41,896 nt of DNA from positions 1-41,896 of the IMG/VR virus record IMGVR_UViG_3300047509_000127; one strand, written 5' to 3'. A model generated the notes under the pieces. That model was not told the origin of the DNA, searched no databases, and saw only the letters and a list, made by a program, of their open reading frames with translations. This DNA is from a virus. Shown in pieces: positions 14,319 through 24,493 of the stretch; positions within the stretch are counted from its first letter, which is position 1, and each line of letters begins with the position of its first letter. The translations under genes and the position numbers were made by a program.

Positions 14319-15491
14319 ATAAAGATTCTTTGGGTTAGTCCCGCACTTTGGATGAACACGGGATATGCCGTACAGTCCAGACGAATAATTCCCGAACTAC
14401 AACGCCTCGGACACGAGGTGGTCATCTTTTGCACCGCTGGTCTAGAAGGCGCTGAGCTGACTTACATGGGAGTTAGACACTTACCGAGGGGTAAACACTC
14501 CAATGGTGCTGATCTAGTACCCATTTACTTCTCTAAGGAGCACTGTGATCTGTTAGTTACGGTCCAAGACAATTGGGTGATGCCATATAAGATCTACCAA
14601 CATCTCCCTTGGGTTCCATGGATTCCAGTTGATGACGACCCCCCATCGAGAGAACTGGTTAAGACTTTAATAGGCACGGAATCTCTTGAAGCCAAGTCCA
14701 AACCGACAGCTAAAAAGACTCTCGTATATTCCAAATGGGGGGTGGGACAGCTTAAAAAGGTTGGTGTTGAGTCAGTCTATGTACCTGAGTCGGTCGACAC
14801 TTCGGTTTACATAGATCGAGGTAAGGAAGAGTCTAAAAAGAAGTTAGGATTTAAACCTGAGCACTTCGTGGTGGGAGTGGTAGCTGCTAACTTTGGCTAC
14901 CCTATGCGTAAGGCCTTTGATCGAATGATGATTGGGTTTGCTAAGTTTGCCGAGAACCACCCCAACGCTGTTCTTTATCTCCATACTAACGCTGACGAGT
15001 CCTGGCGCGGACATGACGCTTTTGACCTAATCGGACTTCTTAAACTGATCTCCGACGAGTATCCGAGTTTAGTTGGTAAAGTTATGTTTCCAGATCAGTA
15101 CCAACTATTTAGGGGTATTTCTGATGAGAAAATGTCTGAGATTTACTCAGCCTTCGATGTTTTACTTGCTTCTACCGGAGCGGAGGGGTTTGGGTTGCCT
15201 ATCCTAGAAGCTCAGAGTTGCTCAAGACCGCCAATAGTCACGGACTTCTCCTCAATGCCGGAGTTAGCCGACCATGGTTGGAAGGTCAAAGTTAAAGATA
15301 AGATGCTTACCGGACGTATGAGCTACCAGGTTTGGCCAGATGAAGACGATATTGCGGAAATACTAGAATATGCATCTAGGTCGGATCTCAAGTCTCGTGG
15401 TGAAGTCTGTAGGGACTTTGCCCTCCAGTTCGACAATAAAGTGGTAGCGGATACCTATTGGAAACCTCTTCTCACCTCCCTTAACGTATAA
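14319..15491 (+). CDS. Glycosyltransferase family 4-like, third of three (ATA start)
   Basis: About 390 residues. The first ATG is 14352, but the frame upstream reads KILWVSPALW, the conserved first beta strand and loop of GT-B enzymes, before MNTGYAVQS. A perfect AAGGAG (14306-14311) lies seven bases before ATA 14319, whereas no ribosome site precedes the ATG. ATA is therefore the likely start. The C-terminal domain has MSEIYSAFDVLLASTGAEGF and GLPILEAQSCSRPPIVTDFS, the GT4 donor site with its paired Glu. It may glycosylate capsid or fibre proteins, given its position between capsid and adaptor genes. Confidence 0.85.
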   Translation: MKILWVSPALWMNTGYAVQSRRIIPELQRLGHEVVIFCTAGLEGAELTYMGVRHLPRGKHSNGADLVPIYFSKEHCDLLVTVQDNWVMPYKIYQHLPWVPWIPVDDDPPSRELVKTLIGTESLEAKSKPTAKKTLVYSKWGVGQLKKVGVESVYVPESVDTSVYIDRGKEESKKKLGFKPEHFVVGVVAANFGYPMRKAFDRMMIGFAKFAENHPNAVLYLHTNADESWRGHDAFDLIGLLKLISDEYPSLVGKVMFPDQYQLFRGISDEKMSEIYSAFDVLLASTGAEGFGLPILEAQSCSRPPIVTDFSSMPELADHGWKVKVKDKMLTGRMSYQVWPDEDDIAEILEYASRSDLKSRGEVCRDFALQFDNKVVADTYWKPLLTSLNV

Positions 15492-15492
15492 T
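15487..15492 (+). promoter_or_regulatory. TATAAT box upstream of adaptor gene
   Basis: TATAAT overlapping the preceding TAA stop, 21 bases before the next start. No -35 is seen; AAGGAAG follows as ribosome site. Confidence 0.35.
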
Positions 15493-15512
15493 TAAGGAAG
15501 AAAGAGAGGATC

Positions 15513-16235
15513 ATGGCAACTCTAGCTACAGTTGATACATACACTGACGTTTTAACCAAAGCAGCTTACAAGGTAGGCGAAACTTCTGTTGATACCTCTC
15601 CCCAACGTATCGCGTGGTTAAAGGAGGCTCTTCAAGATATATATAACCGTAGACGCTGGACTTGGAGCCTCACCACAGCCCCTCCTCAAGTAATTAATAC
15701 TTCTCTTTTGGTAAATAACCTCTATACGATAAACCTTCCGGTTGATTACACCGAAGACGCTATGTATGAACTAAAGATTACCGATCCTGTCACTAAAAAT
15801 GACTACTTTTTCCAACCGATCTTTGAATGGCAGATGAATAACTTCACTAACACCACTGGGACCCCGGCTCTCTACTTTGTAAGAGGAAACAGAGCCGATG
15901 GGTTTACCGCGACTATTCTGTCGCTGACTGCCACCAATAACGGTTGGAGTATAAACGTGAAATACACTAAGATGGTGACAGACTTCCAGAGTCTCACCGA
16001 TGGAGTTCCCCTTCCTGACTCGATGGCACTTGTTCTGGGTATCGCTAAAGAGATATTCCGTAGTCAGAATCGTTTAGACCAGTATGAGTTAACCCGGCAG
16101 GAGTATGAGGCTGCCATAGACGAGCTAAGTGACACTGACGTGGAGCTAGAACGTGCCTTAATGCTTAATTTACGAAGTTGGCAAGAATACGTGGGAGTAC
16201 CAAGTGACGCTAGGCATATCTATGAGTTGGGGTAG
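15513..16235 (+). CDS. Head-to-tail adaptor (connector) protein
   Basis: 240 residues. The N-terminal RIAWLKEALQDIYNRRRWTW is typical of podovirus adaptor proteins (gp4/gp11-like), where an amphipathic helix docks beneath the portal; the middle is beta-rich and the C-terminus helical (RLDQYELTRQEYEAAIDELS). Position between capsid and nozzle genes agrees. Exact family not certain. Confidence 0.7.
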   Translation: MATLATVDTYTDVLTKAAYKVGETSVDTSPQRIAWLKEALQDIYNRRRWTWSLTTAPPQVINTSLLVNNLYTINLPVDYTEDAMYELKITDPVTKNDYFFQPIFEWQMNNFTNTTGTPALYFVRGNRADGFTATILSLTATNNGWSINVKYTKMVTDFQSLTDGVPLPDSMALVLGIAKEIFRSQNRLDQYELTRQEYEAAIDELSDTDVELERALMLNLRSWQEYVGVPSDARHIYELG

Positions 16236-16243
16236 GAGGTCAC

Positions 16244-18268
16244 TTGAGAAAGTATCCTAAGCTCACCCTTCCAAGAACCAAAGAGATTAATGCCACTTCC
16301 CCTAACTTTGTAGGAGGACTCAATAAGTTTGTTACCGATACTCATATTCAGGATAACGAAGTTTCGGACCTTCTAAATGCAAAACTCACAGAAGACGGTG
16401 TCATCTCAAAGCGGGATGGGCAGGTTCTCAAGCTAACACAAGGATCTAGAATTACTGGAGTTACCGCTTACTATCCATCCAGCGGAATAAAGTACGTTGT
16501 GTTTACCTCTGGCCAAGCTCTCTATAAAACCTCCGATCTTAGTTCCGTTACAAGAATTGGCGCACTTAACCAGTACACTGATACGCTACGTACGGAATAT
16601 GCCCAATATAACGACTTCCTCTATGTTCTTAATGGGGTTGATCCTCTTACGAAAACTGATGGAACTAACATTACCGTCTTTTCCCATGTTAATGACCCCA
16701 GCGTTTCTCTTACCTTAGCCACGGTAGGAACCGCCGGTACAACCACTTACGCCTATCGCTATTCCTGGGTAACTAATACCGGTGAAACAAATGTCGGAGC
16801 GGAAACGGTTATCACAACGGGTAACGCTACCCTTGATAACACGAATAAAATTAATGTCTCCTTGAACACTACCACCCCCGCTAATACTGTTGGACTTAAC
16901 CTTTATGGCAGGTTTCAAGGTAAAGAGACATTTATGCAGTTTATTGCTTTTCCTGCGGGAACAGTAGTTAACGGGGTTATCTTTACAGACACGGGTTTAG
17001 TTGTTCCATCCACCTTCTTCGGTGTGCCTTTGGGTAATAATACTTCCGGTCAACTAGGTAAGTACATCAAGATATATAAGGACTCTTTGATAATTGCTGG
17101 AGATCCTAACGCTAAGACTAGGTTGTACTTTTCCGGCGGTGGAGACAAGATCGACTCCTTTCTTATCTCTGATGGAGGTGGATTTATTGAGGTTAACCGC
17201 AATGGACTAGACGGAGTGCTAACTGGTATGGAAGTCTGGCAAGATAAGTTAATTGTCACTAAGGAACGGTCTATCTGGCAGTTTACCTTCTCTAGTGCTG
17301 GAAGCCCGTCGCTTGCTTCTATACAACCCTTGCACGGGTGTGTTGATCAGCGTACCTTAGTGCCGGTTGAGAACGACTTAATGATGCTTTCCCAGATCTC
17401 TGGTAAGTATGCCATCATGACTCTCGGGTTTGAGCCTAACTTCTTTAATATCATTCGTACCAACCAAATCTCTATTAAGATCTCCCCATTATTCGACGCA
17501 GTTAACCCCCAGCAAATCCAGAATGCCTGCGCGGCCTACTTCGACTTTAAATACATACTCTCGGTTCCTGAAGGGTCTTCTCCAACTAACAATGTTTGTT
17601 TTGTATTTGATCGTCGCTACAACGCTCACCTAGGAAGGTGGACTAATATTACGGCTAATGGGTTCGCTAAGTTTAGTCCTCCCGCCGGTCCGGAGATTCT
17701 TCTTTACGGATCTGATAACTCTGGGGGACTAGTACAACTAGGTCTTGGCACTAGTGATATGGGAAGTGCTATTACTTTTAAGCTTGATACTAAGAACTAC
17801 AACTTTACCCAGTTCTTCTCCTCGAAGTTCTTTATTGATGTGTTTTATCAGTTTCGCAACCTCACAGGTCTAGTAAATATAACTCTTCTTATGGAAGATA
17901 GTACGGGGCAGTCGTCGATTCTTACGACGAGTTCTATCTTACAGAACGTGGGCCAACGAGGATGGGGGACAGGCAAAGACTGGGGACTAGGTTCTGATTG
18001 GGGTGATACTTTAGGACCAAGCACTCAGATAGGATCCAGCTCAGTACCGATTAGACAGCCCATTGCTAAGATTGGCAGAGGCATTAAGTTTGAGATAATG
18101 AACACAGGAGTGAACGATCAAGTGGGTTTTATGGCCCTTTTCATGAGAGGACTGTTGTTCTCCCCGTATTACTTCCCGCAGTCACTCACGATTACTGGTT
18201 CTAGCTCCAATGTCTTCCCGATTGGATTAAGTACCGAACAGGGACAGCCAATTTTGACCGAAGGTTAG
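16244..18268 (+). CDS. Tail nozzle / stabilisation protein (beta-propeller-like)
   Basis: 674 residues from TTG 16244, with GGAGGT immediately upstream. It opens with FVGGLNKFVTDTHIQDNEVS and LLNAKLTEDGVISKRDGQVL, a pattern common to podovirus tail nozzle proteins (T7 gp12/P22 gp10 type), followed by repeated beta blades (ITGVTAYYPSSGIKYVVFTS; DKLIVTKERSIWQFTFSS). Such proteins form the hexameric tube tip through which DNA leaves. The family call is by pattern and position. Confidence 0.75.
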   Translation: MRKYPKLTLPRTKEINATSPNFVGGLNKFVTDTHIQDNEVSDLLNAKLTEDGVISKRDGQVLKLTQGSRITGVTAYYPSSGIKYVVFTSGQALYKTSDLSSVTRIGALNQYTDTLRTEYAQYNDFLYVLNGVDPLTKTDGTNITVFSHVNDPSVSLTLATVGTAGTTTYAYRYSWVTNTGETNVGAETVITTGNATLDNTNKINVSLNTTTPANTVGLNLYGRFQGKETFMQFIAFPAGTVVNGVIFTDTGLVVPSTFFGVPLGNNTSGQLGKYIKIYKDSLIIAGDPNAKTRLYFSGGGDKIDSFLISDGGGFIEVNRNGLDGVLTGMEVWQDKLIVTKERSIWQFTFSSAGSPSLASIQPLHGCVDQRTLVPVENDLMMLSQISGKYAIMTLGFEPNFFNIIRTNQISIKISPLFDAVNPQQIQNACAAYFDFKYILSVPEGSSPTNNVCFVFDRRYNAHLGRWTNITANGFAKFSPPAGPEILLYGSDNSGGLVQLGLGTSDMGSAITFKLDTKNYNFTQFFSSKFFIDVFYQFRNLTGLVNITLLMEDSTGQSSILTTSSILQNVGQRGWGTGKDWGLGSDWGDTLGPSTQIGSSSVPIRQPIAKIGRGIKFEIMNTGVNDQVGFMALFMRGLLFSPYYFPQSLTITGSSSNVFPIGLSTEQGQPILTEG

Positions 18269-18284
18269 AGAAAGGATTTAGAGA

Positions 18285-21200
18285 GTGCCGAAGATTTCAG
18301 AACTTCCATCAGATTCAAATCCAACACCTAGTGATTACATGGTGTTGGTTAATCTAGCTACGAAGACCACCTCACGTATCACGTTAAGCGAAGCTCTAGC
18401 CTACTCTGTCCCAATCGGCGGCGGCACTATGTTAGGACCTCTCGTTCTTAATGGAGATCCTGCTGTAGCTCTTGGAGCCGCCACGAAACAGTATACTGAC
18501 ACGGGTTTAGCTACAAAACAGCCTCTTAGCTCAACTTTGACCTCTCTAGCAGCGTTTAACACCGACGGTCTTCTAACCCAGACATCTACTGGTAGTTTTA
18601 CGGGTAGAGTTTTAACTGGAACCACTAATCAAGTCACGGTGACAAACGGAGACGGAATCGCTGGAAATCCTACCTTATCCCTTCCCCAAAATATCCACTC
18701 TGGGTCATCCCCTACCTTTACAGGATTAACACTTAGTAGTCTCACGGGTGTTCTAAAAGCCCCCGGTGGTGTACTAACTGGTTCTGCTACCACTAGTGAC
18801 ATGCCTGAGGGTTCTAACCTTTATTACACAGATGCTAGGGTTCGTGCTAACCGTCTAGATCAACTAACAGCACCTAATGCAGACGTTTCCTGGAATAACC
18901 ACAAAATTACCTCACTACTAGACCCAACATCCGCTCAAGACGGCGCTACTAAAAACTATGTCGACACGCAGATAACCTCTAATGCTACCCCCGATGCAAC
19001 CTCCTCTGTCAAAGGTAAATTGCAGCTAACAGGTGACTTGGGGGGTACCTCTGCCTCTCCCACTACTCCTACCGCGGTGCACTTAACTGGTACCGAAACA
19101 GTTACCGGGATAAAAACCTTCAATACCCTAGCTTTTAGAGACAAAGGAAACGTAGTCTTTCATCTTTCTGCTTATGGGGCGGTTGGGGATGGAGTGACAG
19201 ATGACGCACCGGCTATTCAGAGCGCCATAAACGCGGCTAACGCGGCTGGTGGTGGGGATGTTTTAGCTAATCTTCCTCTATACGCGGTAGCTACAAGGAT
19301 CGTACCAAAAGATAATGTGCGTCTTCGTAGTATCTGTAAAGGAGGCACTGTATTAAAGGGCGGCGTAGCTTTTGATTGGGTATTTCTAAATCCCACAGGA
19401 ACAGTCACTAACTTTTGCCTGGAAGACATCACTTTTGACCTGAATAATACTAATCACGGGTCCGCGGTTCAGCTGAGATCTGCTACTGGGTGTTGGTTGG
19501 ACAGAGTCCTATTTAAGAATGGGGCTACTGGCGGATGGATGTGTGTGATAGGAACTGCTAATAGCGCTACTGATGGAGTAACTAGTGTCGACAACGTTTT
19601 ACGTGATGTCGAGTTTGATACGCATACAGGTTCTCTTGAAATGCTGCTTATCTACAATGCTCAGAATACACGAGTCATCCGTCCTAAGTTTCGAAATAAA
19701 ACAAGTGGTCCGGTATTTGGATTGTGGCAAAAGTGTTACGGAACATATATTGAACGCCCCGACTTTCAAAACTGTTCTGGTCCCGGTCTCTACTACTCTA
19801 TTACGGTAGAAGATACTCAGATCACAAATCCTTACTTTAATAACTGTGGAAACGGAATTCAGGGATCTAACGTTTCTGATAATGGGGCTTTCGGTCTAAC
19901 TCAGGCTCAGGGATTAGTTATAACTAATCCCCATATTATCGGAGGTTCAAATTCTACAACCTCCACTGGTATCCAGTTGGGAGCTGTGAATAACGCTACC
20001 ATAATCAACCCGATTGTTGAAAAATACCAGATTGGTATTATCGTAAACGCTGGAAATAACGGAATTAATACGGCCGCGACTAACTGGGCAATTATTAATC
20101 CGCAGATAAGAAATAATAACGCCTCTAATAACTCTCCTTCTCTTCACCCAGGCATTCTCTTCAGTAATATCGGGGGATCCTTATTTGGAAAGATACTCGG
20201 AGGGTCTATTTACGACGACCAGGGTAGTCCTACACAGGTGTATCCAATCTCTTTTGATGGATCTTTTACATGGGACTATCTAGATATAAAGAATGTTCGC
20301 CTTTCCGCAATAACTGGAAGCGGTGGAACCTCGGTTCGTTTGAACTCTCCAGCAGCCCTTGGCTCTCATGTGAATATTAGTGAAAATTCTGACTACTCTG
20401 GCACTAATCCCTCCCAGAACACTCCGTCTGGTACTGTAGCGAAGTCCGGTGACACCATGACCGGACCCCTGGTAATCACTCCGTCCGCTGACTCAACCGC
20501 TGTCTTAAAGGTAACTAACTCTGCTAGCACAAATAACGTTCTAACTGTTGATACGACCAACGGAAGAGTAGGAATTAACCTTAAACCAACTGAAAACTCC
20601 GGTCCTCAAACAGCTCTTCACCTCGGTTCTGGGGCCGGTATACGCATTAATATGGAAACTCCTTCTGGTGTCGCAGCAAACTTAGCCTCAGGAGGAACGC
20701 TAACTGTTGGAACCCCTCTTTTTTACAAGGTGTCTGCTCTAGATGGAGTGGGCGAGACGGTTGCTTCTTCAGAGGTTTCTGCCACGCCAACTTCTGGTAA
20801 TCAAACGATTAGCGTGACCTGGACAGCCGTTCCTGTAGCATCCTCTTACAAGGTATATAAAACTACTACCTCTGGAACTTACACGACCCCCGCTCTTATT
20901 AAGACAGTTACCACAAACTCCTACTCCGATACAGGAGCGGACAGTTTAGTAGCAGGTTCTCCAGCCGCCTCCACAACGGCATTAGTGGTGAGAGTAAATC
21001 ACAATGGTAGCAGCTGGCTACTTGGTGGGAACGTAGGAATTGGTACTACGAACCCGACGAATAAGCTTAGCGTGGCTGGAACTATCTCAGCTGCTCAGAC
21101 AGGCGCCAATAAAGTTGCCTTTGCCGATGATGACAACCACACCTGGGAAGGTGCTGGTAACGGTATCTGGCGTTTTAGGAATGCTTGGAATCAAGGAGAA

Positions 21201-24017
21201 GGGTCCGGCTTTGCGTGGTTTGCCGGTGGAGGTGCTTCCGTTGCGGAGATAGCTCGACTGACTGGATCAGGAAAGCTCCTTATAGGAATAACCTCTCCTT
21301 CTGGAAACTATCTGGATGTTAGAGGAACCATTAATGGTTTAGGTGGTCTTACCACAGCCGGAATATCCTCTCCATCACAGCCTACGGTTGTTAACGTCGG
21401 AACTGCGGGCACTACTTCCTATACGTATGCAGTTACTGCACGAACAGCGGTTGGCGAAACACTGATTTCAACAACACGCCAAACTGCTACCGGGAATGCC
21501 ACTCTCGATACAAATAACTTTAATACGATAACTTGGTCTGCGGTTGCGGGAGCTAAAGATTATAGAATCTGGCGAATCGCCTCTATCGGAACCCCTAGTA
21601 CTCTGGGAGTTATAGGGACAGTTAGTGGATATGCAGCCCTTTCGTTCAATGACACCGGCCTAGCTGGAGACAGCTCTTCTAGTCCTGCCTCAAATACAAC
21701 TGGAAACGTTGGTCACGGAGTTAGTTCTCCAACTGCGGTACTTCATCTAGCCGCTGGAACATCAGCACCAAGTACCTCTCCGTTCAAGTTCACTTCAGGT
21801 ACTAATCTAACTACTCCGGAAGCTGGAGCAATGGAATGGGATGGTACGAGCTTGTATATAACTCAGACAACCGGTCCAACCAGAAAGACTCTCGCATACC
21901 TTGATTCAAATATTACTGGTACATCTTCAAATATAACGGGAACCGTAGCAATCGCGAATGGCGGTACTGGACAGGTTACAGCAGCAGCAGCATTTAATGC
22001 CTTGAGCCCGATGACTACCGCAGGAGATATTATCTACGGTGGAACATCTGGTGCAGGTACTCGTCTCGCGGCAGGAACGTCCTCGCAAGTCTTAATCGGT
22101 GGCACCACACCATCGTGGGGAGCAGTCGCATTAGCTTCAATGGTAAGTGGACAATTACCAGTGGCTAATGGTGGTACCGGGTCCTCAACAGCTGCTGGCG
22201 CACGTACAAACTTAGGGACGGTCAACATTGCTGGTGATACGATGACCGGCTTGCTAATTTTGAGCGGAGATCCTGTCGCGGCTCTTGGAGCAGCTACGAA
22301 ACAGTACGTCGATGGAGTAGCAAGCGGACTAGATGTAAAAGATGCTGTTCGTGCAATTTCTACATCAGTACTTCCATCTAACACAAGAAGCGGGAATATT
22401 TTAACCGCTTCGGCCAACGGGGCTTTAGCGGCTGTCGATGGAGTTACGCTAGTTCTTAACGACAGAATACTAGTTGCTGGCGAAGCTACTGGAGCTAATA
22501 ACGGTATTTACTTTGTTTCAGCGGTTGGTGATGCTTCTAACCCATTCACGCTTACTCGAGATACTGACGCGAATACTTCATCAAAAGTCACCTCGGGAAT
22601 GTTCACCTTCATAACTGAAGGTACTTCAAATAAAGGAACTGGTTGGGTTCTAACGACAGCTGACCCAATCACATTGAATACTACGTCACTTACTTTCACT
22701 CAATTCTCAGGAGCAGGGGAAATAACGGCGGGTTCCGGGTTAACTAAGTCTGGTAATACCCTATCTATCTCAACTGGTGGTGTGACAAACGCCATGTTGG
22801 CGGGCTCTATCACAGCGGCTAACCTCGTAGGAACGGATATAACGACCGTTGGAACAATCACAGCTGGTACTTGGAGCGCTACGACTATTGCAGTCAATAA
22901 AGGTGGGACTGGACAGACCTCATATACTGACGGCCAACTATTAATTGGAAACTCTAGTGGCAATACTCTAGCCGTCGCAACAATCACTGGAACTTCCAAC
23001 CAGATTACTGTGACCAATGGAAATGGGTCCATAACCTTATCAACTCCCCAAAACATCCATACAGGTGCCACCCCTACCTTTTCGGGGCTGACCTTGAATG
23101 GTGCTTCCGGCAATATCTTGGTCGTTGACTCCCCAACTCTCGTTGTTGACGCCACAAACCACCGTGTAGGCATCGGTGATTCTGCCCCTACCTCAGTTCT
23201 TTCAGTAAGGGTTGCGACAGACAAAAACTTGAAGGTTAGAAATAATAGTACTCTTGAACTCTACGGAGGCAACAACAACGACAGTGCCTATGTCACCCTT
23301 AATATCAATGCTAATAATCTCTTCCTTAACCCCTCAGGGAGCGCAGGTAAAGTTTCGGTTGGTAGTCAAACGCCTACGGCATCTCTTCACCTAAAAGCAG
23401 GTACGGCATCAGCCAATACGGCACCTCTGAAAGTTTCATCAGGCACAAATCTTACCACTGTTGAAGCCGGTACCGTAGAATACAACGGCAATTTTTACCT
23501 CAGCACTGGTGGTCTTATAAGATACTCTGTTGGAGGAACACTCTTCGATCATTTTGCGGACGCTGGAAATACCCATACCGATGGCGCTACGTTTGATGAT
23601 TTATTCTCTGACACCCTAGCTGCCAATACTTTCAATGTAAATGGCGATAAAGTAAGGGCAGATTATTCAGGATTGTTCGTATCTTCTGCTACCGCAACAA
23701 GAGACATCAAGGTTTTATTTGCCGGAACTACAATTCTAGATACTAGCACTCTGACTACAGCCACAGCCGAGTCTTGGGACATAGACGTGCTTATTATTAG
23801 AGAAAGTAGCACGGTGGTTCGTTGTATGGCTACGGTTTGGAGTTCCACTACGCTAGGTGCCGGAGCATTTACCGACACTACGTTTACTAGAATTACCGGA
23901 CTTACTCTTTCCGGTACAAATGTACTAAAGATTCAAGCTGTGTCTGGCGGGACCGGAGCCGCTGCCAACGACGTTGTCGCCAAGTTTGGTACGGTAGTCT
24001 TTCAACCAGCAGTCTAG
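18285..24017 (+). CDS. Giant mosaic tail fibre / tailspike
   Basis: 1910 residues from GTG 18285. Modules in order: N-terminal virion-attachment segment (MPKISELPSDSNPTPSDYMV); a first GDPAVALGAATKQYTD fibre repeat; a pectate-lyase-3-type right-handed beta-helix from about residue 290 to 705 (VFHLSAYGAVGDGVTDDAPA); fibronectin-III-like domains (VSALDGVGETVASSEVSATP); fibre-shaft repeats (VGIGTTNPTNKLSVAG; VAIANGGTGQVTAAAAFNAL); a second GDPVAALGAATKQYVD block near residue 1325; and a beta-rich C-terminus. The beta-helix probably binds or cleaves a host surface polysaccharide. Internal duplications point to growth by recombination. Confidence 0.9.
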   Translation: MPKISELPSDSNPTPSDYMVLVNLATKTTSRITLSEALAYSVPIGGGTMLGPLVLNGDPAVALGAATKQYTDTGLATKQPLSSTLTSLAAFNTDGLLTQTSTGSFTGRVLTGTTNQVTVTNGDGIAGNPTLSLPQNIHSGSSPTFTGLTLSSLTGVLKAPGGVLTGSATTSDMPEGSNLYYTDARVRANRLDQLTAPNADVSWNNHKITSLLDPTSAQDGATKNYVDTQITSNATPDATSSVKGKLQLTGDLGGTSASPTTPTAVHLTGTETVTGIKTFNTLAFRDKGNVVFHLSAYGAVGDGVTDDAPAIQSAINAANAAGGGDVLANLPLYAVATRIVPKDNVRLRSICKGGTVLKGGVAFDWVFLNPTGTVTNFCLEDITFDLNNTNHGSAVQLRSATGCWLDRVLFKNGATGGWMCVIGTANSATDGVTSVDNVLRDVEFDTHTGSLEMLLIYNAQNTRVIRPKFRNKTSGPVFGLWQKCYGTYIERPDFQNCSGPGLYYSITVEDTQITNPYFNNCGNGIQGSNVSDNGAFGLTQAQGLVITNPHIIGGSNSTTSTGIQLGAVNNATIINPIVEKYQIGIIVNAGNNGINTAATNWAIINPQIRNNNASNNSPSLHPGILFSNIGGSLFGKILGGSIYDDQGSPTQVYPISFDGSFTWDYLDIKNVRLSAITGSGGTSVRLNSPAALGSHVNISENSDYSGTNPSQNTPSGTVAKSGDTMTGPLVITPSADSTAVLKVTNSASTNNVLTVDTTNGRVGINLKPTENSGPQTALHLGSGAGIRINMETPSGVAANLASGGTLTVGTPLFYKVSALDGVGETVASSEVSATPTSGNQTISVTWTAVPVASSYKVYKTTTSGTYTTPALIKTVTTNSYSDTGADSLVAGSPAASTTALVVRVNHNGSSWLLGGNVGIGTTNPTNKLSVAGTISAAQTGANKVAFADDDNHTWEGAGNGIWRFRNAWNQGEGSGFAWFAGGGASVAEIARLTGSGKLLIGITSPSGNYLDVRGTINGLGGLTTAGISSPSQPTVVNVGTAGTTSYTYAVTARTAVGETLISTTRQTATGNATLDTNNFNTITWSAVAGAKDYRIWRIASIGTPSTLGVIGTVSGYAALSFNDTGLAGDSSSSPASNTTGNVGHGVSSPTAVLHLAAGTSAPSTSPFKFTSGTNLTTPEAGAMEWDGTSLYITQTTGPTRKTLAYLDSNITGTSSNITGTVAIANGGTGQVTAAAAFNALSPMTTAGDIIYGGTSGAGTRLAAGTSSQVLIGGTTPSWGAVALASMVSGQLPVANGGTGSSTAAGARTNLGTVNIAGDTMTGLLILSGDPVAALGAATKQYVDGVASGLDVKDAVRAISTSVLPSNTRSGNILTASANGALAAVDGVTLVLNDRILVAGEATGANNGIYFVSAVGDASNPFTLTRDTDANTSSKVTSGMFTFITEGTSNKGTGWVLTTADPITLNTTSLTFTQFSGAGEITAGSGLTKSGNTLSISTGGVTNAMLAGSITAANLVGTDITTVGTITAGTWSATTIAVNKGGTGQTSYTDGQLLIGNSSGNTLAVATITGTSNQITVTNGNGSITLSTPQNIHTGATPTFSGLTLNGASGNILVVDSPTLVVDATNHRVGIGDSAPTSVLSVRVATDKNLKVRNNSTLELYGGNNNDSAYVTLNINANNLFLNPSGSAGKVSVGSQTPTASLHLKAGTASANTAPLKVSSGTNLTTVEAGTVEYNGNFYLSTGGLIRYSVGGTLFDHFADAGNTHTDGATFDDLFSDTLAANTFNVNGDKVRADYSGLFVSSATATRDIKVLFAGTTILDTSTLTTATAESWDIDVLIIRESSTVVRCMATVWSSTTLGAGAFTDTTFTRITGLTLSGTNVLKIQAVSGGTGAAANDVVAKFGTVVFQPAV

Positions 24018-24031
24018 TGAGCCTTTGGGAG

Positions 24032-24040
24032 TGGTATAAT
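24032..24040 (+). promoter_or_regulatory. Extended -10 promoter (TGGTATAAT)
   Basis: TG-n-TATAAT, an extended -10 that needs no -35, 31 bases before the next ATG and after the fibre stop. Confidence 0.55.
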
Positions 24041-24071
24041 AGGACAACAGTCTAACTATTAAGGAGGTCCT

Positions 24072-24458
24072 ATGAAAGTTAATGTCAGCAAGCCCGTTTT
24101 AGGTTACGATGGTGCCCCAGTTACTGAGCCTGATCCTAAGCCGGATAACCCACAAAACACCAAGGAAATCACTTATCTTACCGTTCTCACCACCGCGCTT
24201 AATACAACTCTTCCTGAAGATAGCCAAATGAATGCTATCGATAAAAGTCGCTGCTACCTATTGACGATGCGGGCCCATCAATCTAGTGAGGTTTTATTTA
24301 ACGAAGAAGAGCGTGCCCTTATTATGTCGAGGGTTGGGAAGGTCTATGTAGCACCTCTCATTATTGGTCGGGCCGCCGAGTTTTTTGGTAAAGGTATTTC
24401 TCAAAGCGACGATTCGCAGGTCCAGAACGCAGCGGCGGACGCTCAACCCGCTAATTAA
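24072..24458 (+). CDS. Small protein following the tail fibre
   Basis: 128 residues. N-terminal MKVNVSKPVLGYDGAPVTEP is Pro-rich; the middle (EITYLTVLTTALNTTLPEDS and EVLFNEEERALIMSRVGKVY) is helical. It has its own extended -10 promoter and an AAGGAGG site. The pattern recalls small tail-assembly or fibre-chaperone proteins found beside fibre genes; unproven. Confidence 0.6.
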   Translation: MKVNVSKPVLGYDGAPVTEPDPKPDNPQNTKEITYLTVLTTALNTTLPEDSQMNAIDKSRCYLLTMRAHQSSEVLFNEEERALIMSRVGKVYVAPLIIGRAAEFFGKGISQSDDSQVQNAAADAQPAN

Positions 24459-24469
24459 TCTCCTAGAAC

Positions 24470-24478
24470 TGCTAAAAT
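24470..24478 (+). promoter_or_regulatory. Extended -10-like promoter (TGCTAAAAT)
   Basis: TG-n-TAAAAT, 16 bases before the next ATG. One mismatch to TATAAT. Confidence 0.4.
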
Positions 24479-24493
24479 AGATCTAGAGAGATC

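Noticed and set aside
14352-14354. ATG 14352 as the start of the third glycosyltransferase
   Set aside because: It would remove the conserved first strand and has no ribosome site; ATA 14319 is better supported.
18285-24017. Diversity-generating retroelement target in the tail fibre
   Set aside because: No reverse transcriptase or template repeat is visible in the window.
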